From contig DGOK01000024.1 of assembly GCA_002389385.1 (NCBI GenBank), positions 5,958 to 24,535 on the forward strand: a stretch of DNA of 18,578 bases. The letters run 5' to 3'. The position numbers and the translations under genes were made by a program. Below are positions 1-7,624 of this stretch, in pieces. Each line of letters begins with the position of its first letter. Position 1 is the stretch's first letter. This DNA is from Rhodospirillaceae bacterium UBA4468 (GTDB lineage Bacteria > Pseudomonadota > Alphaproteobacteria > Rhodospirillales > Casp-alpha2). A model generated the notes under the pieces. It searched no databases. It was given only the letters and a program-made list of their open reading frames with translations, and was not told where the DNA came from.

Positions 1-25
1 ACGCTGATCTCAAGAGGGACGCTTG

Positions 26-454
26 TTAATCTGGAAGAGAGATCGAGCCGTCGTCTGCCACCGCGAAAAACGGGTTATAGGCGACTTCCCATAAATGGCA
101 ATCCGGGTCAGCAAAGTAGCCAGAATACCCGCCCCAAAAAACCTCTTCGGCGTTCTTGATGATCTTTGCACCAGCGACCTTGGCTTCTTCAAGCACAGCG
201 TCAACGTCGGCTTTATCACGGCAATTATATGCCAACGAAACACCCCGGAATGCGGGGACACCGACATCCTTAACCGTCGCATCTTCGGCAAGTGCCGCGT
301 GCCCATACAGCCCGAAAATCACTGACCCTGCTTGAAAGAACGTCACGTTTTCATTCGACTGACCAGATGCTTGCCATCCTAGCCGTTCATAAAACGCCCG
401 GCTTGCCGCCATGTCTGTAACACCCAATGTGACGATGCTCAGGCGTTGATCCAT
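26..454 (-). CDS. VOC family (glyoxalase/bleomycin-resistance fold) protein
   Basis: Predicted 142-residue single-domain protein of the vicinal oxygen chelate superfamily. The start IVTLGVTDMAASRAFYERLGW (residues 6-27) is a typical first beta-alpha unit, and the end GYSGYFADPDCHLWEVAYNP (109-128) is the typical last strand, with a conserved Glu at 123 that is a metal ligand in many family members. The substrate cannot be told from sequence; these proteins include lyases, dioxygenases and binding proteins. I chose the ATG at 454 because the family fold begins there; the frame stays open upstream to 499, but that would overlap the nrdJ cysteine tail. The ATG lies 4 nt after the nrdJ stop, so translation is probably coupled, and no clear Shine-Dalgarno is visible. 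Family is secure, function is not. Confidence 0.85.
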   Translation of the reverse strand: MDQRLSIVTLGVTDMAASRAFYERLGWQASGQSNENVTFFQAGSVIFGLYGHAALAEDATVKDVGVPAFRGVSLAYNCRDKADVDAVLEEAKVAGAKIIKNAEEVFWGGYSGYFADPDCHLWEVAYNPFFAVADDGSISLPD

Positions 455-458
455 AAGC

Positions 459-2825
459 TTAGCCGCACTTGGAATAGGCGCAAGAGGTGCACGTGTCACA
501 GCCTTCTTGGCGCATCAAAGATGGCTGACCACATTTTGGGCAATGCTTGAACAGCGACGACGGTTGCGGGTTCACACCGTCTTCTTCAAGACGCAAACTT
601 CCACCGGCGACCGCCATGGGCTGCGCAATATCATTTTGATCCGGGCCTTCAGCAGCATTCGGATTTGGGATGAAACCTGTATCGATCATATGGTTTTCAA
701 TCACGCTGCCAATCGCTGCCAAGAGCGATGGGACGTACTTGCCACCAACCCAGTATCCACCGCGCGGATCGAACACAGCTTTTAATTCTTCGACGACAAA
801 CGACACATCGCCACCGCGACGGAATACCGCTGAAATCATGCGTGTCAGTGCAACAGTCCAGGCGTAATGCTCAGTGTTTTTCGAGTTGATGAAAATCTCG
901 AACGGACGACGACGGCCTTGATCATCAATAATGTCGTTGAGCGTGATGTAGATCGCATGGTCACTTTCCGGCCAGCGCACCTTGTAGGTTTTACCCGGCA
1001 ACTCGCCCGGACGATCCAAAGGCTGAAACATGCGAACCACTGATCCGGAATCCCCTTCATCCTTTGGCAATGTACTCTTTGCCTCGGTCTCGAATGGCAG
1101 TTCAGGTTCAACAACGGCGGGTTTCTTTTTCTCGCCGACTTCAAGCACAGCCCCGGTCACATCATTCGGACGATAGGTCGTGCAGCCCTTACAGCCCAGT
1201 TCGTAGGCACGAACATAAATATCCTTAAAGGCGTCAAACGATGCATCTTCCGGCACGTTGATAGTTTTTGAAATTGAGCTATCGATATATTTTTGCACCG
1301 CCGCCTGCATCACCAGATGATCTTCTGGTGCCAGGGATTGCGCATCAACAAACGCGCGCGTGAGCGGTGTGTCGGCACCCTTCATACGGCGGAAAAGCCG
1401 GAACGCATAATCTGACACTTCTTCTTCACGGCGTGTGCCATCAGGCATTAAAACGTGACGGCTATACGTGAAGCTGAAAACGGGCTCAAGTCCGGACGAC
1501 ACATTATCGGCGAACAATGAAATCGTCCCCGTCGGCGCCACTGATGTCAGCAATGCATTACGGATGCCATGCTCGGCAATCGCATCGCGAATATCCTGAT
1601 CCATGGCAGCAATGGTTTCGCCCGCCAAATACTGTTCCTTGTCGAACAGCGGGAACACACCTTTTTCGCGCGCTAAATCTACAGACGCCAAATACGCGGA
1701 TCGCTGCACGGCCTTCAACCATGTCTCGGTCAGTTGAACCGCAGCCGCAGAACCGTAGCGGGCACCACACATAATCAACGCATCCGCCAGACCAGTGATC
1801 CCCAAGCCAATACGGCGTTTCGCTTTGGCTTCATTTCGTTGTTCTTCAAGCGGAAAGCCAGATACATCGACGACATTATCCATCATGCGAACAGCCGTCC
1901 GCGTGATCTCGTCCAAGGCTTTCGTATCAAGCACAGCATCATCTTCAAACGGTGATATAACCAAGCGCGCCAGGTTCACAGAGCCGAGCAAACATGCACC
2001 ATAAGGCGGCAAAGGCTGTTCGCCACAAGGGTTCGTCGCATGAATTGTCTCGCAATAATGCAGGTTGTTGCGGGCGTTGATCCGGTCGATAAAAATCACC
2101 CCAGGCTCGGCGTACGCATACGTTGCCTGCATAATTTTATCCCAAAGATCGCGCGCAGATACTGTCTGATGAATAGTGCCTTCAAATATCAAATTCCAAG
2201 ACGCATCATCTTTAACCGCCTGCATGAACGAGTCCGTGACAAGCACCGACAGGTTGAACATACGCAAGCGGCCCGGTGCCTGCTTGGCATCTACAAACGC
2301 TTTAATATCCGGATGATCACAGCGCAGCGTTGCCATCATCGCACCACGGCGCGACCCGGCCGACATGATCGTGCGGCACATCGCATCCCACACATCCATA
2401 AACGACAGCGGGCCAGATGCATCTGCACCAACGCCTTTGACGCGGGCACCCTTGGGCCGCAGCGTCGAGAAATCATAACCAATGCCGCCACCTTGCTGCA
2501 TGGTCAGCGCGGCTTCTTTCAATTGCTCAAAAATACCCGCCATATCGTCCGGTACGTCGCCCATGACGAAGCAGTTGAATAACGTCACTTTTCGCTCAGC
2601 ACCTGCACCTGACAAGATGCGGCCAGCAGGCAAAAACTTGAAATCATCCATGGCATCAAAGAAGCGCTGTTCCCAGACCTCAGGTTCGTCTTCGTTGACA
2701 GCAAGCGCCTTGGCCACACGTCGCCACGTATCCGCAACCGCCTTATCAATAGGGCGTCCGTCAGCGTCTTTAAGACGGTATTTCATATCCCAGATTTGCT
2801 GGGAAATTGGGGCAACGTCGATCAT
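459..2825 (-). CDS. nrdJ: Adenosylcobalamin-dependent (class II) ribonucleoside-diphosphate reductase
   Basis: Makes deoxyribonucleotides in the cytoplasm using a cobalamin-derived thiyl radical, with or without oxygen. The protein has 788 residues. The active-site loop NPCGE (265-269) carries the predicted radical cysteine C267 with N265 and E269. C278, eleven residues on, and C85 (in TLFNCFVMG) are the expected redox pair, in the same spacing as the Thermotoga-type NrdJ. The second conserved loop APTGTIS is at 430-436. A TSCPD-type domain follows (about 595-715). The C-terminus is a cysteine tail (C762, C765, C776, C779, C782, C787), expected to re-reduce the active site or bind zinc. This is the compact class II form, shorter than the roughly 1200-residue NrdJ found in many alphaproteobacteria. 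The Shine-Dalgarno before the ATG is weak (GAAAG). The last gene of the preceding operon is about 290 bp away, so nrdJ should have its own promoter. Confidence 0.95.
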   Translation of the reverse strand: MIDVAPISQQIWDMKYRLKDADGRPIDKAVADTWRRVAKALAVNEDEPEVWEQRFFDAMDDFKFLPAGRILSGAGAERKVTLFNCFVMGDVPDDMAGIFEQLKEAALTMQQGGGIGYDFSTLRPKGARVKGVGADASGPLSFMDVWDAMCRTIMSAGSRRGAMMATLRCDHPDIKAFVDAKQAPGRLRMFNLSVLVTDSFMQAVKDDASWNLIFEGTIHQTVSARDLWDKIMQATYAYAEPGVIFIDRINARNNLHYCETIHATNPCGEQPLPPYGACLLGSVNLARLVISPFEDDAVLDTKALDEITRTAVRMMDNVVDVSGFPLEEQRNEAKAKRRIGLGITGLADALIMCGARYGSAAAVQLTETWLKAVQRSAYLASVDLAREKGVFPLFDKEQYLAGETIAAMDQDIRDAIAEHGIRNALLTSVAPTGTISLFADNVSSGLEPVFSFTYSRHVLMPDGTRREEEVSDYAFRLFRRMKGADTPLTRAFVDAQSLAPEDHLVMQAAVQKYIDSSISKTINVPEDASFDAFKDIYVRAYELGCKGCTTYRPNDVTGAVLEVGEKKKPAVVEPELPFETEAKSTLPKDEGDSGSVVRMFQPLDRPGELPGKTYKVRWPESDHAIYITLNDIIDDQGRRRPFEIFINSKNTEHYAWTVALTRMISAVFRRGGDVSFVVEELKAVFDPRGGYWVGGKYVPSLLAAIGSVIENHMIDTGFIPNPNAAEGPDQNDIAQPMAVAGGSLRLEEDGVNPQPSSLFKHCPKCGQPSLMRQEGCDTCTSCAYSKCG

Positions 2826-3114
2826 GGCGTTTTCTTTCGGCAGGTCAGGCGGATTAAAAGGTGGTGGAGACCGTCTCCATCAGAGCGCAAACAGTAGGCC
2901 CGACCGGCATTTCTCACAAGCGAATGTTCTTGAAATGTTTTCACTTATTTTACCAGATTTATCCTCAAGCGCAATCGAGAATAAACAATTATTATCAATG
3001 TATTATGAAGTTTTCCCCAGCTTTCAATATGTGATCAGACAAAGTTTTCCACGTTGTCCACAATCACAACGTGAAAGATGAGCTTGGTAGCTGACCCAAG
3101 AACTCTTTCAGAGT
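2826..3114 (-). promoter_or_regulatory. Upstream region of nrdJ with DnaA-box-like and repeated motifs
   Basis: AT-rich gap of 289 bp between nrdJ and plsC, both read on the minus strand. Written on the plus strand it contains TTATCCTCA (2959-2967) and TTGTCCACA (3054-3062), each one mismatch from the E. coli DnaA box TTATCCACA, and weaker TTTTCCCCA (3011-3019) and TTTTCCACG (3045-3053), all in one orientation. AAGTTTTCC occurs twice (3008-3016 and 3042-3050). CACGTTGT/ACAACGTG form an inverted repeat (3050-3073), and TGGAGAC-C-GTCTCCA is a near-perfect palindrome (2865-2879). A possible promoter on the minus strand is TTGCGC, 16 nt, TAAAAT (the latter at about 2944-2949 on the plus strand). 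I see no gene here. DnaA control is inference, from the known DnaA sites at E. coli nrdAB. Confidence 0.5.
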
Positions 3115-3831
3115 CTATTTATCAAGTAGTCGCGTTGAGGCCTCTTCGACCACACGTTCGAGATGGACCATGAATTCCTTGCGCGGCATTGCACACGCCA
3201 TGACGGGATCGAGCACTTGGAGTGTGATCGTGCCCGAGTTGACCAAAAATTTACGGCGGCCCCAATATTTCCCAGAGTTCAACGCAATCGGAACCACAGC
3301 CACGCCATCGGGCAGTTGCTGATAAACGGCTGCGACACCGGGGTGATATCGTAATTGCTCTCCAGGCGCTGTCCGCGTTCCTTCGGGAAAGATGATTACC
3401 TGACGACCTTTCGCGAGCCGATCCACGCACGCCGTGACCATATGGCGCAAAGCCTTCGCGCCAGCATGTCGGTCTACCGAAACATGCTCGACCCTTCGAT
3501 TGTACCAACCCCAAAAAGGGATCTTCATCAGTTCCTGCTTCAAGATGTACTGCGGATCTTCCAAGATCACATACATAATGAACGTATCCCAAATGGATTG
3601 GTGCTTTGATGCAATCAGGATGGGGCCGTTGGGGATTTTCTCTAGGCCGACGAATCGGACATCGATGCCCGCAACCACACGCATCAACCACACAGCACCT
3701 TTCGACCAATAGCGGAACATACGTTGCAGCGCTTTGCGCGGAAAAGGCAGTAATATCCATCCAATTAACAGAACAAAAATGAACCAGCTAAAGAATAAAA
3801 TATTGTACGCGAGCGAACGAATATAAATCAT
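3115..3831 (-). CDS. plsC: Lysophospholipid acyltransferase (1-acyl-glycerol-3-phosphate acyltransferase family)
   Basis: Predicted inner-membrane enzyme of 238 residues that moves a fatty acyl group to lysophosphatidic acid to give phosphatidic acid. The N-terminus (about 8-30) is a hydrophobic anchor. The LPLAT catalytic motif HX4D is H77 to D82 (KHQSIWD), the second block FWGWYNR follows at 106-112, the phosphate-binding block FPEGTR is at 148-153, and VPIALNSG is at 180-187. These are the blocks of the PlsC family in the right order. The start lies 14 nt after the stop of the YdcF-like gene, with AAGG upstream, so it is the last gene of the ftsE-ftsX-ydcF-plsC operon. Exact acyl acceptor is not provable from sequence; a role in lysophospholipid or lipid A-type acylation is less likely. 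Confidence 0.92.
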   Translation of the reverse strand: MIYIRSLAYNILFFSWFIFVLLIGWILLPFPRKALQRMFRYWSKGAVWLMRVVAGIDVRFVGLEKIPNGPILIASKHQSIWDTFIMYVILEDPQYILKQELMKIPFWGWYNRRVEHVSVDRHAGAKALRHMVTACVDRLAKGRQVIIFPEGTRTAPGEQLRYHPGVAAVYQQLPDGVAVVPIALNSGKYWGRRKFLVNSGTITLQVLDPVMACAMPRKEFMVHLERVVEEASTRLLDK

Positions 3832-3845
3832 GTGCCGTCTTTACC

Positions 3846-4478
3846 TTACATTGCCGGTGAGCCGCCAAGATCAAGAACCTTCACGTGATGACGCAACGAC
3901 GCAACGATGTACTTGTTATACTCTGTTACCGTTAGCGCCATGGTGCCGGGCCATGCCCACCATTTGTCTTGCTTCACGTGCACAGGAAATACGGGGTACG
4001 GCTCGATCTCGATGTCAGGCATCGCATCCTGGAATTCCAGCAAGCTTCGCGGCATGTGATAAGCGGCGGTGACGAGACGCAGTGACGTATACTCGCGCAT
4101 ACGCATCCAGTTCTTCGTTTCGAGTGCGTTCTCTATCGTATCGACCGCGTTACCAATACTTATTCTGTTCTCAATATCCTCAGGGCGTTGTTTTAAAATC
4201 GCCAGTAGCTGACGCACATCTACACCACCATAAACACCAGAGATGAATAAGTGTTCTGCGCGTTCACCCAATAAAAGATCAAGGCCCGCCCTGAGGCGAC
4301 CACTGCCGCCCGTTAATACAACAATGGCGTCAGTTTGCTTATGTGCAGCCGTCACCCGGTCTGGAATTTTCGCAGCAAAAGTAAAAAGCCCAGCGCCCCA
4401 CGCGAACAGCAAGATCAGGGAAAAGCTCACAATACTTTTGAGCCAAGGAGTTCGACAAGCGTGTCCGCGGTAACGCAT
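3846..4478 (-). CDS. YdcF/SanA/ElyC family (DUF218) membrane protein
   Basis: A 210-residue protein with one N-terminal membrane segment (about 13-36) and a DUF218 domain. Family marks are VVLTGGSGR (53-61), GNAVDTIENA (109-118), VTAAYHMPRS (136-145) and EYNKY (186-190). Relatives such as E. coli ElyC and SanA act in the cell envelope; ElyC affects undecaprenyl-phosphate use and peptidoglycan assembly. A precise reaction is not established. The ATG directly follows the ftsX TAG with no gap, and the downstream plsC starts 14 nt after its stop, so all are one transcript. Its place between ftsX and plsC is one I recognise from alphaproteobacteria and supports an envelope role. Confidence 0.88.
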   Translation of the reverse strand: MRYRGHACRTPWLKSIVSFSLILLFAWGAGLFTFAAKIPDRVTAAHKQTDAIVVLTGGSGRLRAGLDLLLGERAEHLFISGVYGGVDVRQLLAILKQRPEDIENRISIGNAVDTIENALETKNWMRMREYTSLRLVTAAYHMPRSLLEFQDAMPDIEIEPYPVFPVHVKQDKWWAWPGTMALTVTEYNKYIVASLRHHVKVLDLGGSPAM

Positions 4479-5363
4479 CTAAAGCATCCGTGCCAATGAT
4501 CTGAGCACTGTTGAGCGTGCTGTCGTCATCGCAAGACCTGCGACGCATAAAGGAATGATCGCAAAAATCGCCCATTCAATGGGTCCAAACGAAAGATCAG
4601 GCAGGGCCGCTTCTTCCAAGCTTTCGGCCAAACTCCCAACCAAATAAAGCGCTGGCAATCCAAGTGCCATACCGATGAGTCCGCCCTTTAGGCCCAGCAT
4701 CATCGCGCGCGCCGCAAACTGGCCCGCGATATAACTATCCTGCGCCCCAATCAGGTGAAGAACCTCAATAGCTTCCTTGTGAATAGACAAGCCCGTACGC
4801 GTCGTGAAGATCACCGTGCCCATCGTCGCCAAGGCAATAAATACGAGGATTGCCATGGCAATGAATTCAACTGTCCGAATAAGATTGACTAGGCGTTGCA
4901 GCCAAATTCGGTGGTCATCGACCGTGGCGTCAGGTACCCGCGCCTGCAGCGTTCTGGTGAAGTCTTTCAGATCAAACTGCGCTTCATCTGCCAAACCGAC
5001 ATCAATTAGTTTGGGGAGCGGCAAGTCATTCACGTTAGCCGACGAGCCCAACCAAGGCTCAAGCAACGTCATCATGTGCTCTTCTTCTATGATCACATAG
5101 CGTTCTATGCCTGATGCGGCAGCGATGACGTTGAGCACTTCCTGGAGGTTATTTTGATCCCTCGCCGGATCTTCAGTCGCGGCGATTTGTACCGTCAACG
5201 TGCCGCCGACGCCCTGATCCCAGCGCGCGGCTGTCGCGTTAAGAACCAAAATGCCACCAATCGCCAGAACAGCCAGAAAAACCATAAAGGCAATAAGCCA
5301 GGGCAAGAAGCGGCTGTGCGCATCATTATCAAGGGGAAGATCGGATCTTTTGATACCTAGCAT
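4479..5363 (-). CDS. ftsX: Cell division protein FtsX (ABC transporter permease-like)
   Basis: A 294-residue integral membrane partner of FtsE. In studied bacteria FtsEX does not move a substrate but passes ATP hydrolysis across the inner membrane to control peptidoglycan hydrolases at the division site. The topology is typical: cytoplasmic N-terminus, TM1 (about 20-42), a periplasmic domain (about 43-164), then TM2 (165-187), TM3 (222-245) and TM4 (262-282). The segment TRTGLSIHKEAIEVLHLIGA (188-207) is the conserved coupling region after TM2. The start has AGGA, made partly from the ftsE stop codon (TAGGA), with about 9 nt between the genes. I see no gene for an obvious hydrolase activator next to it. 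Confidence 0.93.
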   Translation of the reverse strand: MLGIKRSDLPLDNDAHSRFLPWLIAFMVFLAVLAIGGILVLNATAARWDQGVGGTLTVQIAATEDPARDQNNLQEVLNVIAAASGIERYVIIEEEHMMTLLEPWLGSSANVNDLPLPKLIDVGLADEAQFDLKDFTRTLQARVPDATVDDHRIWLQRLVNLIRTVEFIAMAILVFIALATMGTVIFTTRTGLSIHKEAIEVLHLIGAQDSYIAGQFAARAMMLGLKGGLIGMALGLPALYLVGSLAESLEEAALPDLSFGPIEWAIFAIIPLCVAGLAMTTARSTVLRSLARML

Positions 5364-5372
5364 GCCTGAATC

Positions 5373-6191
5373 CTAGAGAAAATTTTCAATGCCGGGCGGA
5401 TCGGCATCGTCTAAATCATCATCAATACGAGTCCGCCTCGGCGGCACAACAGCCTGAACCGATTCGCGCGATTCGCGCCATTCACGTGCCGGGGACTTAT
5501 TTCCACTCCCTGCAATCATAGATAATGACCCTTCGTCGAGACGCATCACAGGATGTCCAAGACGGTCAACAAGGGCCATATTGTGGGTTGCGACAACAAT
5601 CGTCGTACCCAACCTATTCAATTCTTCGAACAGGTGCATCAGACGTAATGCCATCGTGTCATCAACATTTCCGGTCGGCTCGTCGGCAAGTAAAAGCTTT
5701 GGACGCGCGATCACAGCACGTGCAATCGAAACGCGTTGCTGTTGCCCGCCCGATAATGTTGGTGGACGTGACTTCATGTGATCTTTAAGGCCAACCCATT
5801 CTAATAGCTCGGTAACATGTCGCGTTACATCCGCTTCCTTGATCCCTGCGACACGAAGCGGCAGGGCCACGTTATCAAACGTGCTCAGATGCCCGAGAAG
5901 CCTAAACTCTTGAAAAACAACACCAATTTTACATCTTAATGCGGGGAACTTTGGCCGCGGTGTTGTTGCGATATCGCTGCCAAATAATGAAATCAATCCG
6001 CGCGATGGTTTTAAGGCTAGGTACATCAGCTTCAACAGCGATGATTTACCGGCACCACTTTCACCCACGAGGAAATGAAACGATCCCGGCGCCAGAGAAA
6101 ATGTCACGTCTTGCAGCACTTCTGGACCCAGTCCGTAGCGCAAACCAACATTCTCAAATCGAGCAATTGATCCTTTTGACAACCCTGACAC
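5373..6191 (-). CDS. ftsE: Cell division ATP-binding protein FtsE, with C-terminal extension
   Basis: Cytoplasmic ABC ATPase of the FtsEX complex. In order: Walker A GESGAGKS (43-50), Q-loop FQE (93-95), signature LSGGQQQR (146-153), Walker B LLLADE (166-171) and H-loop THN (202-204). The core ends near residue 227, the usual FtsE length. A tail of about 45 residues follows (228-272), rich in Arg then Asp, ending in a short hydrophobic motif. The start codon is GTG at 6191, supported by AAGGA six nt upstream; the ATG-like alternatives inside would cut the first strand. It is the first gene of the ftsE-ftsX-ydcF-plsC operon and faces the zinc-ribbon gene, with a shared 193-bp promoter gap. Confidence 0.93.
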   Translation of the reverse strand: MSGLSKGSIARFENVGLRYGLGPEVLQDVTFSLAPGSFHFLVGESGAGKSSLLKLMYLALKPSRGLISLFGSDIATTPRPKFPALRCKIGVVFQEFRLLGHLSTFDNVALPLRVAGIKEADVTRHVTELLEWVGLKDHMKSRPPTLSGGQQQRVSIARAVIARPKLLLADEPTGNVDDTMALRLMHLFEELNRLGTTIVVATHNMALVDRLGHPVMRLDEGSLSMIAGSGNKSPAREWRESRESVQAVVPPRRTRIDDDLDDADPPGIENFL

Positions 6192-6384
6192 CTTAGGTCC
6201 TTACAAGGGGGGACGTTCGAAAGCCGACGCCATACATGCGCGACAATGCCATGTTGAGGGCGTCCCCGTCCAGCATTGGCGTCACAATTGATATGCATAA
6301 TCATTTGATTTGCTGCACGCACCTGCTTGCACGCTGAAATGCGAGCGCTTATAAACGTTAAAGTCTTAAACTGGCCGGTCTTAC
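6192..6384. promoter_or_regulatory. Divergent promoter gap between ftsE and the zinc-ribbon gene
   Basis: A 193-bp gap between two outward-facing genes, so it should hold both promoters. Visible items are the ftsE Shine-Dalgarno AAGGA on the minus strand (near 6198-6202) and a short direct repeat TGCACGC at 6314-6320 and 6328-6334. I see no strong promoter consensus, no riboswitch-like fold and no small gene. Confidence 0.4.
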
Positions 6385-7524
6385 ATGTATATATCCTGCC
6401 CAAACTGCGCGACGAGATATAACGTCACTCCAGCCCAAATCGGGCAGCAGGGTAAGTCTGTCAAATGTTCGAATTGTGCGAACACATGGCATCAGATGCC
6501 TGTTGCAGACCCACCACCGCCACCAATGGTACCGCAGGGCGCGGCTCAACAATACGCACCGCCACCTCCGCAGGCACAACCTGGCGCGTATCCTTACCCG
6601 CCGCCGGGCTATCCACCCTATCCACCGCCAGGCTACCCAGCACCTCCAGGATATCCACCTCCACCAGGTGCACCAGTGCCAGAGCAAGCCGCACCTGTTG
6701 CAGCGCCTGAGCCAGCACCTGCGCCTGAGCCAACGCCCGAGCCTGTCATCGAAGACGAGATCAAACTTCCAGAACTGGATGACGCCATTGATGAAGATCC
6801 AATGGCTGACTTCGACGTTTCGAATGACGAAGATGACGATCTGTCATCTGATGACATTGATGCGATGTTCGGTGACGAAGATGAGCCTGAGCCTCTTTCA
6901 TCAATGGTCGCAGGCACGCCTGAAGATGATGACGACGATAACGACGACGGCAATAATGATAATGCTGATTTCGACGACCTCGACGAGCCAGAACCTATCC
7001 CACAAGTCTTCACAGCCGACGACGATGATGACGAATTTGATGATGACGACGAAGATGAAGACGAGGCTCGCGGCCCACTGATCAAGATCATCATTGCCGT
7101 TATACTTGTCGTCCTCATAGGTATGGCGGGCGCTATCGTGTTCTTGCGCGACGTGATTACGGATATCGTGCCTGCAGCTGAAGGCATATATAGTGTCATC
7201 GGCCTTGAAGATGATTCGCTTGGTGCTGGCCTCTCGATCAGGAACGCCAAAAGTGCACGCGAATCCATTGGTGGCAAAGATGTCCTCGTTGTCCGCGGCG
7301 AGATTGCCAACGTCTCAGATCGCGAACGGACCATACCTTTGCTTGAGCTGCGATTATTAGACCTAGAAGCGAAACTGGTACAATCAGCACAAGCAACGCC
7401 GCTCAAACAGAGTTTGGTGGCGGGCGATAAAATCGGCTTTAAGATCCAACTCGAAGAGCCGAGCGCCTTGGCTCAAGGGCTTGAGATCACGTTTGTGGAA
7501 CGCGCTGACAAACCTGCTCAATAA
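6385..7524 (+). CDS. MJ0042 zinc-ribbon, single-pass membrane protein with DUF3426-like C-terminus
   Basis: A 379-residue protein of unknown function. The N-terminal zinc ribbon has two CxxC pairs (C5/C8 and C28/C31), followed by the W of the MJ0042/zinc_ribbon_5 motif. Residues 43-100 are rich in Pro, Tyr and Gly with repeats such as PPPGYP. Residues 122-228 are strongly acidic with long Asp runs, close to disordered. One membrane segment (232-254) follows, then a C-terminal domain (about 280-375) like DUF3426, with the strand motif VVRGEIANVS. Predicted topology: zinc ribbon and acidic linker in the cytoplasm, C-terminal domain in the periplasm. It is divergent from ftsE, a neighbourhood I recognise in alphaproteobacteria, which hints at envelope or division work. 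The ATG has no strong Shine-Dalgarno. The overlapping Ser-rich reading frame on the other strand is a shadow of the Asp codons. Confidence 0.9.
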   Translation: MYISCPNCATRYNVTPAQIGQQGKSVKCSNCANTWHQMPVADPPPPPMVPQGAAQQYAPPPPQAQPGAYPYPPPGYPPYPPPGYPAPPGYPPPPGAPVPEQAAPVAAPEPAPAPEPTPEPVIEDEIKLPELDDAIDEDPMADFDVSNDEDDDLSSDDIDAMFGDEDEPEPLSSMVAGTPEDDDDDNDDGNNDNADFDDLDEPEPIPQVFTADDDDDEFDDDDEDEDEARGPLIKIIIAVILVVLIGMAGAIVFLRDVITDIVPAAEGIYSVIGLEDDSLGAGLSIRNAKSARESIGGKDVLVVRGEIANVSDRERTIPLLELRLLDLEAKLVQSAQATPLKQSLVAGDKIGFKIQLEEPSALAQGLEITFVERADKPAQ

Positions 7525-7587
7525 GCGCCGGTCATCTTCTTATATTTAAATTGATTCCTTATCGATTATTTCGCGTGTCCACATGCT

Positions 7588-7617
7588 TCTGGATTCTGGC
7601 CTACGCCGGAATGACGG
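7588..7617. repeat. Dispersed palindromic repeat-like element in a convergent gap
   Basis: Thirty bases between the converging zinc-ribbon and TIGR02302 genes. The core is ATTCTGGC (7593-7600), CTAC loop, GCCGGAAT (7605-7612), an 8-bp stem with one T/G wobble, flanked by TCTGG and GACGG. The layout looks like the short intergenic repeats of the form GGATTCCNGCC...GGCNGGAATGAC that I know from many proteobacteria (dRS3-like in Neisseria). It could also act as a terminator stem, though it has no T-run. Only one copy lies in the window. Confidence 0.55.
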
Positions 7618-7624
7618 AGCATTT

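Noticed and set aside
2040..2582. 180-residue plus-strand ORF inside nrdJ
   Set aside because: Antisense to conserved class II reductase motifs with no ribosome site or family sign; chance open frame.
2940..3075. Chromosome replication origin
   Set aside because: DnaA-like words are few and weak, and none of the usual origin neighbours (dnaA, hemE, gidA, parAB) is in the window; a regulatory role is simpler.
2826..3114. Cobalamin riboswitch before nrdJ
   Set aside because: I looked for the B12 box and core parts in the minus-strand leader; only loose fragments (GGAGAC, CCTACTGT) are seen, not the ordered set.
6633..7406. 257-residue Ser-rich minus-strand ORF
   Set aside because: Exact shadow of the Asp-rich zinc-ribbon gene: GAT/GAC runs read as TCN/TCA on the other strand. 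No start site or domain.
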